From Actinobaculum sp. 313 (GTDB taxonomy: Bacteria; Actinomycetota; Actinomycetes; Actinomycetales; Actinomycetaceae): DNA of 64,000 bases. Both the position numbers and the translations under genes were made by a program. The notes under the pieces are model-generated. The model saw only the letters and a list, made by a program, of their open reading frames with translations. It was not told the DNA's origin and did no database searches. The DNA is taken from the NCBI RefSeq assembly GCF_003073475.1, contig NZ_CP029033.1:930001-994000 (forward strand), written 5' to 3'. Below, one piece after another: positions 29,101 through 38,893 of the stretch; the first letter of the stretch is position 1; each line of letters opens with the position of its first letter.

Positions 29101-30675
29101 ATGGCAAAACCAGTAAGAAAACTTTCCAGGTTCGGAACCGTTGCGGTAGCGATGGCCCTTGCAGGTGGCCTCGTCGCATGCGGCACAAGTAATAAGGGCG
29201 CCGATCAATCAACGACGGCGTCGGCGCGAGCGGAAGCGACGCCGGTAGAAGCAACTCAGATGCCGGAGACGCCCGCAGGGTTGGAGGCCTTTTACAACCA
29301 AGATCTCAAGTGGGAGGAATGCGATAAGGAGTATCAGTGTGCCACGGCAAAGGCACCGTTGGACTATGACAATCCGGACGGCAAGGAGATTGATATTGCG
29401 CTCAAGAAGCTTCCTGCGTCGTCGGGTAAGCCGATCGGAACCCTATTCCTCAATCCGGGTGGGCCTGGCGGTAGCGGAGTCGAATTCGTCGCCGCCGCAA
29501 AACTGACATTCTCACCCGATCTGCTATCGGCTTTTGATGTCGTCGGGTTCGATCCACGAGGTGTGGGTGATTCGACCGGCATCAAGTGTCAAGCCGATGG
29601 CGAATCCGATGGCTCAGATGCAAAGGCGGGAACGGCAGATGCCGCGGGAAGCAATATGTCTTCCGCCGAGGAGACGGAAAGAGGGGCGGCGGATCTCGCC
29701 GCTCGGTGTGAAGAACATACGAAGCCTGCCGAACTGTTGGATCATGTAGATACCGTGTCTGTGGCCAAGGATCTCGATATGTTGCGGGCGTTGGCCGGGG
29801 ATCCACGCTTGTATTACATGGGCTTCTCCTACGGTACCTTGCTGGGAGCAACCTACGCGGAGCACTTCCCGGGCAATGTGGGGCGTTTGGTTCTTGACGG
29901 TGGAGTAGATCCGTCTATCTCCTTGGCTAAACGCTCAGAAGAACAGGCTGTTGGTTTTGAGAAGGCCTTGGAAACCTTTGTAAACACTTGCCAGCAGCAA
30001 AAGGCGTGCCCGTTTGCGGGAGACACAAAGCAAGGCGTGCAGGAGTTGCGGGGTCTGTTGGATGAACTGGACAACAACCCGATTCCCGTTGACGGCAAGG
30101 ATAACGCGCCAGTAACCGGTGCCGAGGCGAAGAGCGTGCTGCTGAATGCCTTCTATGAGGACCAGCTATGGCCGAATGTCTTTGATGCTTTCGCCAAGGC
30201 GAAGGAAGGCGACGGAACCAGTATGCGCGAGCTAGCAGAGCTATTGGCGGATCAGGGTGGCGGTAAGGGAGACGCAGTCCAGAATGCGATTGACTGCATG
30301 GATTATCCGGTAGAGGGTGATCGTGCCCAGTGGGATCAGCAGGCTGCAGAACTCAAGCAGAAGGCTCCTGTCTTCGGTGATGGGTACATAGATCTGTACT
30401 GCCAGACTTGGGGACACCACGGAACCGAGAAACGCGCCGAGATTAAAGCGAAGGGAGCTGCACCGATTCTGGTGGTTGGAACAACCGGCGATCCCGCGAC
30501 TCCACACCACTGGTCGGAGGCCCTGGCCAAGCAGTTGGAATCGGGGAGCCTGCTTACCTGGGAGGGTAACGGGCACACGGCATATGGTCGCGCCGGTGAG
30601 TGTGTGACATCTGCGGTTGATGGCTATCTGCTGCGGGGCGTCATGCCGGAGGATGGGAAGGTCTGTACTGGCTGA
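29101..30675 (+). CDS. TAP-like secreted alpha/beta hydrolase lipoprotein, copy 1
   Basis: Predicted extracytoplasmic tripeptidyl aminopeptidase-like enzyme (S33 family) of 524 residues. Signal peptide with lipobox LVAC at about residue 27. Catalytic parts: FLNPGGPGGSG (oxyanion region), GFSYGTLLGATYAEHFPG with the nucleophile Ser, an Asp near TTGDPATPHHW and a His in EGNGHTAYGR. The C-terminal TAP domain ends with GVMPEDGKVCTG. It likely trims peptides at the cell surface. Its close paralogue follows at 31212. Confidence 0.92.
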   Translation: MAKPVRKLSRFGTVAVAMALAGGLVACGTSNKGADQSTTASARAEATPVEATQMPETPAGLEAFYNQDLKWEECDKEYQCATAKAPLDYDNPDGKEIDIALKKLPASSGKPIGTLFLNPGGPGGSGVEFVAAAKLTFSPDLLSAFDVVGFDPRGVGDSTGIKCQADGESDGSDAKAGTADAAGSNMSSAEETERGAADLAARCEEHTKPAELLDHVDTVSVAKDLDMLRALAGDPRLYYMGFSYGTLLGATYAEHFPGNVGRLVLDGGVDPSISLAKRSEEQAVGFEKALETFVNTCQQQKACPFAGDTKQGVQELRGLLDELDNNPIPVDGKDNAPVTGAEAKSVLLNAFYEDQLWPNVFDAFAKAKEGDGTSMRELAELLADQGGGKGDAVQNAIDCMDYPVEGDRAQWDQQAAELKQKAPVFGDGYIDLYCQTWGHHGTEKRAEIKAKGAAPILVVGTTGDPATPHHWSEALAKQLESGSLLTWEGNGHTAYGRAGECVTSAVDGYLLRGVMPEDGKVCTG

Positions 30676-30762
30676 CCTGCCAATCGTTTAGGCTCGCTGA
30701 CTTGATGTGTTGAGTTGCGAGTTACTGCGATACTATTCTCGGTCGATATGTGTGATCTGGGT

Positions 30763-30790
30763 GGCCGGGCTGGGGGAACCTGGCCCGGCC
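30763..30790 (+). terminator. Hairpin after TAP-like copy 1
   Basis: Stem GGCCGGGC / GCCCGGCC (30763-30770 and 30783-30790), extended by wobble pairs, followed by GTTCGTTTCG. The copy-2 gene ends with a related but longer hairpin. Confidence 0.65.
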
Positions 30791-31199
30791 GTTCGTTTCG
30801 CTGTTGACGGCGACTCGTGGGCTCGGTTCCGGTGACCTCCGGCAAGGTAAGGCTAGTCAAGCGCGACTACGGCCGCGAGTGGACGAGACAACGCCGCCAT
30901 TTGTTGAGGGTGCAATCCGCGTGCTGTTCACATGTGTGAATAATTGGTCTCCGCTATCTTTTGATGGCATAGTGCCCCACTTCGTCGAGTACAACACGGC
31001 TGGCGGCGCGAAAAGTGTTGGATGGTGCGTTTCGTTTGTCTGACGCGCCGTGTCTTGCCTGGCGTGTACCCTTCGGCTGTGGATGGCGTAACCGCATAAG
31101 GTAGGGAAAGTGAGATGACTGTGGGGCATTTGATCGGGTAGAAGGTGATCGTCGCACAAGCGGAGCACGGCATCCAGCTAAGCTTAAGGTTACTAGGTA

Positions 31200-31211
31200 T
31201 ACGATACTCTC
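31200..31211 (+). promoter_or_regulatory. -10 box of TAP-like gene 2, likely leaderless
   Basis: TACGAT six bases before the ATG at 31212, no ribosome site, preceded by the same TTAAGGTT segment as copy 1. Confidence 0.45.
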
Positions 31212-32767
31212 ATGGCAAAACCAGTACGTGTACTTTCCAGGTTCGGAACGCTCGCGGTAGCGATCTCGTTAGCGGGTGGCCTCGTTGCATGCGGGGCAAG
31301 CAATAGAGGTGCCGAGCAGTCGGCGGCGTCGGCCCCGACGGGGCGACGCCGGTAGAGGCATCGGAACCGCCTGAGATTCCGAAGGGGCTGGAGGCGTTTT
31401 ATAACCAAGACCTTAAGTGGGAGGAGTGTGATAAAGAGTACGAGTGTGCGACGGCGAAGGCTCCGTTGGATTATGACAATCCGGATGGCGCCAAGATTGA
31501 TATTGCGCTCAAGAAGCTCCCCGCGTCGTCGGGTAAGCCGATCGGAACTCTTTTCCTGAATCCGGGTGGGCCTGGCGGTAGCGGAGTCGAATACGTCGAC
31601 GACGTACGGGATACTTTCTCCGCAGACTTAGTCTCTGCATTTGACATCGTCGGCTTCGATCCGCGAGGTGTGGGGCAATCGACGAGCGTGCAATGCGAGG
31701 CCGATGGCGAGTCCGAGATGATGGAAGAGGTAGCAGATGCTGAGGAGCTTTCTGCAGCCGATGTGAATAAGAAGGTCGCCGAAGAAACCGCGGCTATGTG
31801 TGAAGCGCACACCAAGCCCGTGGAGCTACTGGATCACATAGATACCGTGTCTGTGGCCAAGGATCTCGATATGCTGCGGGCTTTGGCCGGAGATCCGCGC
31901 CTGTACTACATTGGTTTCTCCTACGGTACCTCGCTGGGAGCAACCTACGCGGAGCACTTCCCGGGCAATGTGGGGCGTCTGGTCCTTGATGGTGCGGTTG
32001 ACCCGGCATTGTCTTCAGCGGAGCTCGCGAGGGAACAAAGTGTGGCCTTTGAGAAGGCTTTAGAGACCTTTGTGTCTGAGTGTCAAAAAGGGAGGGACTG
32101 CCCATTCGAGGGATCTGCGGCTCAAGGCGCTCAACAGATTCGCGACTTCCTGGACCAATTGGAGAACAAGCCGCTGCCCGTTGACGGCAGAGATGGCGTG
32201 ATGCTGACCCGAGAAGATGCCACAAGACTGCTCACCAATGCATTCTATGAGGATGCCGTGTGGCCTACGCTTACTCAGGCACTCGCTGCGGCGTTTCAGG
32301 GCGACGGAACCGCCGCCTATGAGCTTCTGAGAATCTTCGAAGAGGCAGGAGGAGTTGAAGGGAGTGAGGTCACGAGCGCTATCGATTGTTTGGACTATCC
32401 GATTGAGGGAGATCAGGCCGAATGGGATAGACAGGCTGATGAGCTTGAGGAAGCCGCGCCGGTTTTCGGTCAGGCCTATACGGACCTCTACTGCCAGGCT
32501 TGGGGACATCATGGGACCGATAAGCGCACCGAGATTCATGCGAAGGGAGCTCCTCCGATCCTGGTGGTTGGAACAACCGGTGATCCGGCTACTCCGTACG
32601 AGTGGGCAGAAAGCCTTACGAAACAGATGGAATCCGCCACCCTGTTGACCTGGGAAGGCAACGGGCATACGGCATATGGTCGCGCAGGCGAGTGTGTGAC
32701 TTCAGCAGTTGATGGTTATCTGTTGCGTGGCGTCATGCCAGAGAATGGGAAGGTCTGCAAGGGGTAA
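31212..32767 (+). CDS. TAP-like secreted alpha/beta hydrolase lipoprotein, copy 2 (early frame break)
   Basis: Paralogue of the gene at 29101, 518 residues when restored. It starts MAKPVRVLSRFGTLAVAISL with lipobox LVAC, then hits a stop after SAPTGRRR. One extra G in the GGGG at 31340-31343 joins it to the long downstream frame (EPPEIPKGLEAFYNQDLKWE). Catalytic features are kept: NPGGPGGSGVEY, GFSYGTSLGATYAEHFPG, TTGDPATPYEW, EGNGHTAYGR. If the break is real, the product would lack a signal peptide and the gene would be dead. Confidence 0.85.
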
Positions 32768-32997
32768 CTGCGGCGTTACAACGTGACTGTTTGTCTCTTC
32801 CACCGGGTCGAGCACTAGGTACGTACCAGGTTGAGCGCTAGGCGTATCAGGGGTCGAACACTAGGTATATGCCGGGAAGAAGACGAGGCATGCGAGCCGT
32901 GCGGTGGAAAGGAACCGGAACGCCCGCCTATCTACCGGGAGCGTACTCGCGAGCCGTGAGGTGGAAGGGGTTTGGCAGCACTCGATTCGTGTGAACC

Positions 32998-33034
32998 GGG
33001 TGGCCGGGCTATGGGGAACCTAGCCCGGCCACCC
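32998..33034 (+). terminator. Terminator after TAP-like copy 2
   Basis: Perfect 14-bp stem GGGTGGCCGGGCTA (32998-33011) with complement at 33021-33034 around a nine-base loop, followed by ATTTGTT. The loop and stem core resemble the copy-1 hairpin at 30763, so the terminator was duplicated with the gene. Confidence 0.8.
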
Positions 33035-33172
33035 ATTTGTTCGAGCGGAGAGATGCGAGAGTAAGTGCGAGGTGGCAGCGGCATCGTAGCTCGGCGGGGT
33101 GTAGAGTGGTGTGGCGATTGAGCGTCTCGTGGGGTGTGGGTGGCGTTTGGCTACGGGTATCCGGGGCGGCCG

Positions 33173-33294
33173 GTGTCCAAATCCCGTCCAAACGAAGAGC
33201 GCCTGATTCGGAACGGCGCCAAAATCCGCATGATTCCGCCAGTTCTTCCATTGACTCAATCAAGTTTTCCGTTGTTTGGACGGGATTTTGACAC
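33173..33294. repeat. 122-bp palindromic element, copy 2
   Basis: Left arm at 33173-33194 differs by one base from copy 1 (GTGTCCAAATCCC against GTGTCAAAATCCC). Right arm GTTTGGACGGGATTTTGACA + C ends at 33294. The interior is diverged but shares an AATCCGCATGATTCCGCCA core with copy 1 in reverse orientation. Total span is the same 122 bp. Confidence 0.75.
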
Positions 33295-33510
33295 CTCCCG
33301 TCCGACTTCCCGCCCTCTGAACCTTCGCATGGGGTACATAGGTGTGGGTGGAGCCGGGTGGCGCTGGAACCTGCCGAACCGATGCTCGCGCGGCACATCA
33401 GTGCGGGTGAGGCCGGGTGGCGTGGCTGACTTGGATGCTGGTGTGTGGCGATCACGCCAGTGCAGGTGGGCCGGATAGGTGACGGCAATCGCGTCCATCA
33501 TCCGGTGGGC

Positions 33511-33670
33511 ATGGCACCTATAATCCGGTGGGGCATGCAGCACGCCGAAAAGACGGAGACGAAAGCCAGATCGCGTCCATAATCCGGCGGGGCATGCAGC
33601 ACGCCGAAAAGACGGAGACGAAAGCCAGATCGCGTCCATAACCCGGCGGGAGGATGGCGCCTATAACCTT
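33511..33670. repeat. 59-bp tandem repeat
   Basis: TAATCCGG-type anchors at 33521, 33580 and 33639 mark a 59-bp period. The first two units are nearly identical and include ACGCCGAAAAGACGGAGACG; the third is partial. Confidence 0.85.
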
Positions 33671-33843
33671 GCAGGAGCATGGCGTTGTTCAAGATCTGGT
33701 GATTAGGGCGTGTCGGTATCTTGCGAACGCCGTCTCAGCGCTTCTCGGTGAGTTGTGCCAACGGCTCGTGAACGTGGCCGTTAGTTGCAACCATCTTGCG
33801 GGCAGCTTGTGATCGCGGCGCGAGTGGCACTTATACTCGCCCT

Positions 33844-35697
33844 GTGAGCACCGATTCTCTGCCCGTGGGCACTGATGATCTCGTTACTGCCGCGACTTCG
33901 CGCCCCCATGCCGTCCCTGAACATGGTGTGGCCAGCGGAGCGGCGATTCATCCGGTCCTCGTCGTCGACTTTGGAGCGCAGTACTCGCAACTCATTGCTC
34001 GCCGGGTACGCGAGGCACATGTGTACTCCGAGATCGTCCCTCATTCCATGAGCGCGCAGGAGATGCTTGCGAAAAACCCCGCGGCTATCATCCTGTCCGG
34101 CGGGCCGTCTTCCGTATATGCCGAGGGGGCGCCGAGCCTGGATCCGCAGGTCTTTGATGCCGGTATTCCGATACTGGGAATCTGCTATGGCTTCCAGGTG
34201 ATGGCCCAGGCGCTGGGTGGGAGCGTGGGGCGAACCGGCACGCGCGAGTACGGGCATACGGAAGCCAGGACCGACCCGGATTCTATTCTGTTCGCGGGAA
34301 CTCCGCCGCAACAGACGGTGTGGATGAGCCACGGCGACGCCGTACATGACGCTCCGGAGGGCTTTACGGTGACGGCGACGACGTCGCAAACGTCGGTGGC
34401 CGCATTTGAAGACAAGGCCAGGCAACTGTTCGGTTTGCAGTGGCACCCGGAGGTTCAGCATTCCGAGTTTGGGCAGCGTGCATTGGAGAATTTCCTGTAT
34501 GAGGGCGCCGGGTTGAAGGCGACGTGGACGCCGGGCTCGATTGTTGATGAGCAGGTGGCGGCGATCCGCGCCCAGGTGGGTGGCGCACAGGTGATTTGCG
34601 CGCTGTCGGGAGGCGTGGATTCCTCGGTGGCCGCGGCGCTGGTGCATCGAGCGGTTGGAGATCAGCTGACCTGTTTCTTCATTGATCATGGCCTGCTGCG
34701 TGCGGGCGAGCGTGAGCAGGTGGAACAGGACTATGCCGTCGGCATGGGCATCCGGGTTATCACGGTCGACGAGTCGGAGCGATTCTTGGACGCGCTGCTG
34801 GGGGTGACCGACCCGGAGGAGAAACGCAAGATTATCGGGCGGGAGTTCATTCGGTCCTTCGAGGCCGCGCAGCGCATGCTGGTGGAACAGATAGAAGCAG
34901 GGCAGAGCGGCTCGGGCGCGGAGAGCGGCAAGGGTCCGCAGGGCGGCGCGGGCGGGCCGGGCGATGAAGATACGGAAGGCAGTGCTAGCAGGTCCGACGG
35001 TAAGGATATGCAGGGCAGCGTGGCCGCGACGGGCGGCAAGGATCCGCAAGGTGGCGTTGGCGGGCCGGGTGGTAAGGATCCGCAGCGCGGCGCGGGTGTG
35101 CCGGGTGTGCGTTTCCTGGTGCAGGGCACGCTCTACCCGGATGTGGTGGAATCCGGTGGGGGCGAAGGTGCTGCCAACATCAAGAGCCATCACAATGTGG
35201 GTGGCCTGCCAGACGATATGACCTTCGAGTTGGTGGAGCCACTGCGAGCTTTGTTCAAGGATGAGGTGCGGGCTATCGGTCGCGAGCTCGGCGTGCCGGA
35301 GAAGATCGTGGCCCGGCAGCCTTTCCCGGGGCCGGGGCTCGGTATCCGCATTGTTGGCGAGGTGACGCGGGAGCGGTTGGAGATATTGCGGGCGGCCGAC
35401 CTAATCGTGCGGGAAGAGCTGACGGCGGCTGGATTGGATGAAGAGATCTGGCAGTGTCCGGTGGTGTTGCTGGCCGATGTACAGTCGGTTGGCGTGCAGG
35501 GTGACCAGCGCACTTACGGGCATCCGATTGTGTTGCGTCCGGTCTCCAGCGAGGACGCGATGACGGCGGATTGGACGCGTGTGCCCTACGACGTCGTCGC
35601 GCGGATCTCCAACCGGATCACGAACAGCGTGCCGGAGATCAACCGGGTGGTGCTGGACTGCACCAGCAAACCACCGGGCACGATCGAGTGGGAGTAG
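33844..35697 (+). CDS. guaA: GMP synthase (glutamine-hydrolysing) with a five-unit repeat insert
   Basis: Converts XMP to GMP. Class I amidotransferase domain first ([17 protein letters not shown], nucleophile Cys in GICYGFQ, QWHPEV), then the ATP-pyrophosphatase motif [11 protein letters not shown] and the C-terminal dimer domain ([18 protein letters not shown]). 617 residues against about 520. The excess is mostly a 60-residue insert at residues 362-421, five 12-residue units of the [12 protein letters not shown] kind, between the [13 protein letters not shown] helix and [15 protein letters not shown]. The start is taken as GTG 33844. Essential enzyme, so the insert must be tolerated. Confidence 0.95.
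   Translation: MSTDSLPVGTDDLVTAATSRPHAVPEHGVASGAAIHPVLVVDFGAQYSQLIARRVREAHVYSEIVPHSMSAQEMLAKNPAAIILSGGPSSVYAEGAPSLDPQVFDAGIPILGICYGFQVMAQALGGSVGRTGTREYGHTEARTDPDSILFAGTPPQQTVWMSHGDAVHDAPEGFTVTATTSQTSVAAFEDKARQLFGLQWHPEVQHSEFGQRALENFLYEGAGLKATWTPGSIVDEQVAAIRAQVGGAQVICALSGGVDSSVAAALVHRAVGDQLTCFFIDHGLLRAGEREQVEQDYAVGMGIRVITVDESERFLDALLGVTDPEEKRKIIGREFIRSFEAAQRMLVEQIEAGQSGSGAESGKGPQGGAGGPGDEDTEGSASRSDGKDMQGSVAATGGKDPQGGVGGPGGKDPQRGAGVPGVRFLVQGTLYPDVVESGGGEGAANIKSHHNVGGLPDDMTFELVEPLRALFKDEVRAIGRELGVPEKIVARQPFPGPGLGIRIVGEVTRERLEILRAADLIVREELTAAGLDEEIWQCPVVLLADVQSVGVQGDQRTYGHPIVLRPVSSEDAMTADWTRVPYDVVARISNRITNSVPEINRVVLDCTSKPPGTIEWE
34927..35106 (+). repeat. Five 36-bp in-frame repeats inside guaA
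   Basis: Five consecutive 36-bp units encode [48 protein letters not shown] and [12 protein letters not shown]. Units 1, 4 and 5 are closest in DNA sequence; unit 2 is the most diverged. Confidence 0.9.
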
Positions 35698-35951
35698 GGG
35701 TTTGAGTGGGTGCGGGTCTGTTCCAGCGTAATTCTGATGCGAGGCGCTGGTAAGCATCGCCGAAGAGTTCCTAACTTCTAGCCTGATCGAATAGTCGCCG
35801 TGTCATGGATCTGTCGCTTTCAAAAAGTGTGGTTTAAGGGCGGCAAAGTCGTAAAAGAGACGGAAGTGCTACCCTTAACTACCTGATAACGAGCCGCTGC
35901 GGGGCCTGTGGTGGTGTGCGGTGCTGCTGGAACAGCATAAGACGTGAGTTC

Positions 35952-37244
35952 TTAGGCGCCGAGTGCTGTAAGCGGCAGGATGTAGGCGTCGGCCTGCGCG
36001 TCGTAACGGGCGTATTCTCCCGCACCGACGACGACGGCAGAGAATGCGGGACGCGAGTTTCGCGCAGCCGGGTTAGCGGCCACCTTTCTACGCAGACGGC
36101 TGAGGCTTGCCAGTGCTTCGGGGACCTTGTTCTCGCCGAGTTTGATCTCGATCGGTGCCCACCTGCCGTCGCGCAGTCCGATCACCGCATCGACTTCGAG
36201 TCCGTCTGAATCACGGTAGTAGTGAAGTGGTTCGGCGGATGCACCGGGGAGCGCCCTTGCGTAGATGCCAAGGTCATGGATCGCAAGCGATTCGAAAAGC
36301 AGGCCGAATAGCTGGCCGTTGTCGAGCAGCCGCTGTGGGGTAATCTGCAGAAGACTGGCTGCTAGGGATGGATCCGCAAAGTAGCGTTTGGGCTTGGTGC
36401 GAAGACGACTCTTGGACCTGATCGGCGCATCCCATCCGGTAATCGGCTCGATGAGATAGAGAGACTCGAGAGCTTGGATATGTGCGGCTGTTCGTTCGAT
36501 TGTGGCTCTGGTGCTGGATGCGGTGATTCGTGCGTCAGCAGCGATGGTCGAGAGTTTCGCCGCTGCGCCCAGATTGCGTGCGAGGGAGAGGGCGACATTG
36601 CGGGACTCTGTACCTGGCAGTCCCTTGCGGGGGATACTCACGTCGAAAAGGGCGGCAAAGTAGGAGTCAAGATACTCGGGTTCGAATGACTCTCGGTCGA
36701 TGAGTGCGGGCCAGCCGCCTTTGCAGATGGATTCAGCAAGTGGATCGAGGTGCTGCTGAACGAGCTGTGGTTCAAACTTTCCCTCGAACAAGCCTGCCAG
36801 GGAGACGAGACCGGATGATGTGCCCGTTTCCTGGAGTGACATGGTGCTCATGCGCAGTTTGGCGATTCTCCCCGCGCCACTGTGGTGTCCCTTGGCCTTG
36901 TTTGGTTCTGCCGAGCCCGTGAGAATAAACGAGCCGGGCGGAGTTCGCGGACTGTCAACCGTTGATCGGACCTCGTCCCAGATTGCGGGGACGTCTTGCC
37001 ATTCATCAATCACATGAGGGCGCGTCCCGATGAGTGCCGTTGCAGGATCTGGCTTTGCCGCTGCCTGTGGTCCGGATAATCCAGTCCGCGTGACGCTCTC
37101 GGCGAATGAGAGTGATGTCCACGTTTTCCCACACCACATGGTGCCCGCAACTTCTACGGCTCCGAACAGATCGAGTATTCGCGCAAGTGCGGTATGGATG
37201 ACTCTGCGCGATAGCCGGCTGGTATCGGTGATTCGTGCTGCAAT
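35952..37244 (-). CDS. DUF4143-type ATPase (AAA superfamily), intact copy
   Basis: ATP-binding protein of up to 430 residues. The first ATG in frame (37139) would cut the Walker A motif GTMWCGKT; the frame is open upstream to 37244, where an ATT start has GGAGAGG just before it. Other parts: PHVIDEWQDVPAIWDEVR (Walker B region), GSFILTGSAEPNK (sensor), and a C-terminal nuclease-like DUF4143 domain with YRDSDGLEVDAVIGL and APIEIKLGE. Function of this family is unclear. It is often mobile or linked to defence and toxin loci. It faces away from a dead relative. Confidence 0.8.
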   Translation of the reverse strand: MAARITDTSRLSRRVIHTALARILDLFGAVEVAGTMWCGKTWTSLSFAESVTRTGLSGPQAAAKPDPATALIGTRPHVIDEWQDVPAIWDEVRSTVDSPRTPPGSFILTGSAEPNKAKGHHSGAGRIAKLRMSTMSLQETGTSSGLVSLAGLFEGKFEPQLVQQHLDPLAESICKGGWPALIDRESFEPEYLDSYFAALFDVSIPRKGLPGTESRNVALSLARNLGAAAKLSTIAADARITASSTRATIERTAAHIQALESLYLIEPITGWDAPIRSKSRLRTKPKRYFADPSLAASLLQITPQRLLDNGQLFGLLFESLAIHDLGIYARALPGASAEPLHYYRDSDGLEVDAVIGLRDGRWAPIEIKLGENKVPEALASLSRLRRKVAANPAARNSRPAFSAVVVGAGEYARYDAQADAYILPLTALGA

Positions 37245-37280
37245 GAGACCTCTCCGATCGGTATGTCAGAGGATATTCTG

Positions 37281-37360
37281 TCGGGAAAATAGAGGATTTT
37301 ATAGCGGGATTTTAGAGGGAATGTGGCCGGGAAAATAGAGGCCATGTCGGTGGGGTTTTA
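37281..37360. promoter_or_regulatory. Repeated A/T-core boxes between the divergent ATPase genes
   Basis: Four related boxes occur within 80 bp: CGGGAAAATAGAGG twice, CGGGATTTTAGAGG once and GGGGTTTTAGAGG once. They sit in the space shared by the two ATPase genes and could bind a regulator, or be another short tandem repeat. Confidence 0.4.
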
Positions 37361-37455
37361 GAGGCTGGAGTGTCTGCGACTTCCCGCGTCGTCGACTGTA
37401 TTCGACGGATGTAGAGCCCCGATGTCGAATATGTTCAACAGGAGGAGTGTCGAGG

Positions 37456-38506
37456 ATGAATCATGAGTTGCTCAAGAGGGTTATCTACGATCCGCATGAG
37501 GTGATCGCCCGTGCACGGATCGTTCCCCGTGACTACGTCATGGAGTAGAACGCCAACTATGTTCTGACGGGTATGCGGCGTGCCGGCAAGTCCGCGATGT
37601 TGTATTCGATTGTGTATCGCCTCTTCGAAGAGGGAGCTAGCTGGGATGAGATCACCTACATCAACTTCGAGGATGAGCGTCTCGCGCAATTCACGGCTGC
37701 CGATTTCGATGAGATCGTGGCAGTGCAAAGTGAGATGTGTGGCGGCCATGGATACTTCTTCTTCGACGAGATTCAAAACGTTGACGGATGGGAGAAGTTC
37801 GCCAGAAGGCTTGCGGCTTCCCGGAAAGTGTCGCGTATGAGGGCAAGCGGGAGTATGTTTCGAGTGTCTACCAGAAAGTCCTTTTGGGTGATATCGTGGC
37901 TCGCAACCAGATACGCAATCCGAACGCACTGAGACTGCTGGTGAAGAAGATTGCGGAGTCGGTCTGTAGCGATATTTCCTACACGAAACTGCACCATGTG
38001 CTGAAATCCGTGGGTGCTTCTATCAGCAAGGACACCGTGATTGATTACGTCTCTCTCATCGCGGATGCCTTCCTCGTATTCTCCGTCGCCAACCAGTTCG
38101 CGAAGTCTGCCGGGCGGGAGAGCAACCCGAAGTATTACTTCGCCGATAATGGGCTGTTGAATCTCTTCCTGCTACAAAGTGACGGGGCGCTGCTGGAGAT
38201 GTTGTGGCGACGCATTTGCATCGCCTGCGTCCTGGTGGGTTCTGTTTTCTCAAGTCTGCGGCTACAGGGGTCGACGCCGACTTCCTGCCGGATAACCGCG
38301 TTGCCATCCAGGTTGCCTACGCTCTGAATGGCGACTCGTATGAGCGGGAGGTTCACAACCTTGTGAAGCTGGCGAAGAGTTTCGATGGAGTGGATCGTTT
38401 CGTGATCGTCACGCATGACGACGAACGGACGATCGAAGAGAACGGGGTGAGGATCGACGTCGTTCCCACGTACAAGTTCCTGCTGGGGGAGGATCTCCGC
38501 GGGTAG
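37456..38506 (+). pseudogene. Dead DUF4143-type ATPase gene
   Basis: ATG at 37456 follows AGGAGGAG. The product begins MNHELLKRVIYDPHEVIARA, meets an in-frame TAG at 37546-37548, then continues with Walker A GMRRAGKSA and FFFDEIQNVDGWEKFARRL. At about 37810-37825 the frame shifts and the middle of the family (normally about 100 residues between FARRL and GGFPESV) is missing. A second frame change near 38205 leads into the C-terminal part DADFLPDNRVAIQVAY to LLGEDLRG. Three independent lesions show loss of function. It is a relative of, but not identical to, the ATPase on the other side. Confidence 0.85.
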
Positions 38507-38893
38507 GTGGCCAGATACTGTGGAGTGCTGTAGAGGTGTGCTCAGACGAGTACGTTGGCTGCTTGCCTCAACAACGTCGAGGCGTTGTCGGGTCAGGATC
38601 GGCGTCTTCCGGAACTGCGTTCTACATCGTACGCGTGAAGCGTAATATACTGCATTGCAGCCATGAAGCATGTGGAAGGTTATCCAACGAGCAACTCGGA
38701 TGTACCTGAAAAACGGGAGGTGCGAGAGCTCGGGGAAGACCCGACCAAAGGTGGAGTGAGTGCCATGACTTTGCATACTTGCCTTAACCCGAGTGAAATC
38801 TCCGGAAGGGGGACCGGAGCACTGCGGGATCGTTTCGACATTGATGTCCGTGTGCTTGGCTGAGAAACCTGGGAAAGAGCGGAGGGCATAGCT
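38507..38893. other. Spacer before hsdR
   Basis: About 390 bp. A 66-codon plus-strand frame at 38663-38863 exists, but its sequence fits no recognised family and it lacks a clear ribosome site. GGAGGG at 38881-38886 serves hsdR. Confidence 0.4.

Larger units (their letters stand above)
32768..33843. other. 1.1-kb gene-free region with several repeats
   Basis: No supported gene. It holds degenerate 27-bp repeats around 32805-32880 (a TCGAGCACTAGGTAC-like unit), the terminator of copy 2, the second palindromic element and a 59-bp tandem array. It ends at the guaA start. Confidence 0.6.

Noticed and set aside
31466-32767. Separate shorter hydrolase gene starting inside the copy-2 TAP-like gene
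   Set aside because: The sequence upstream, in another frame, encodes the matching signal peptide and N-terminus of the paralogue; a one-base frame break explains it.
33781-35193. 470-codon open frame antisense to guaA
   Set aside because: High-GC shadow frame opposite a conserved gene; Arg/His/Ala-rich and without any motif.
37546-37548. TAG read-through (special amino acid) in the plus-strand ATPase gene
   Set aside because: Two further lesions, including loss of the middle of the protein, show simple decay.
38663-38863. Small protein gene before hsdR
   Set aside because: No clear ribosome site and no recognisable sequence; cannot be supported.
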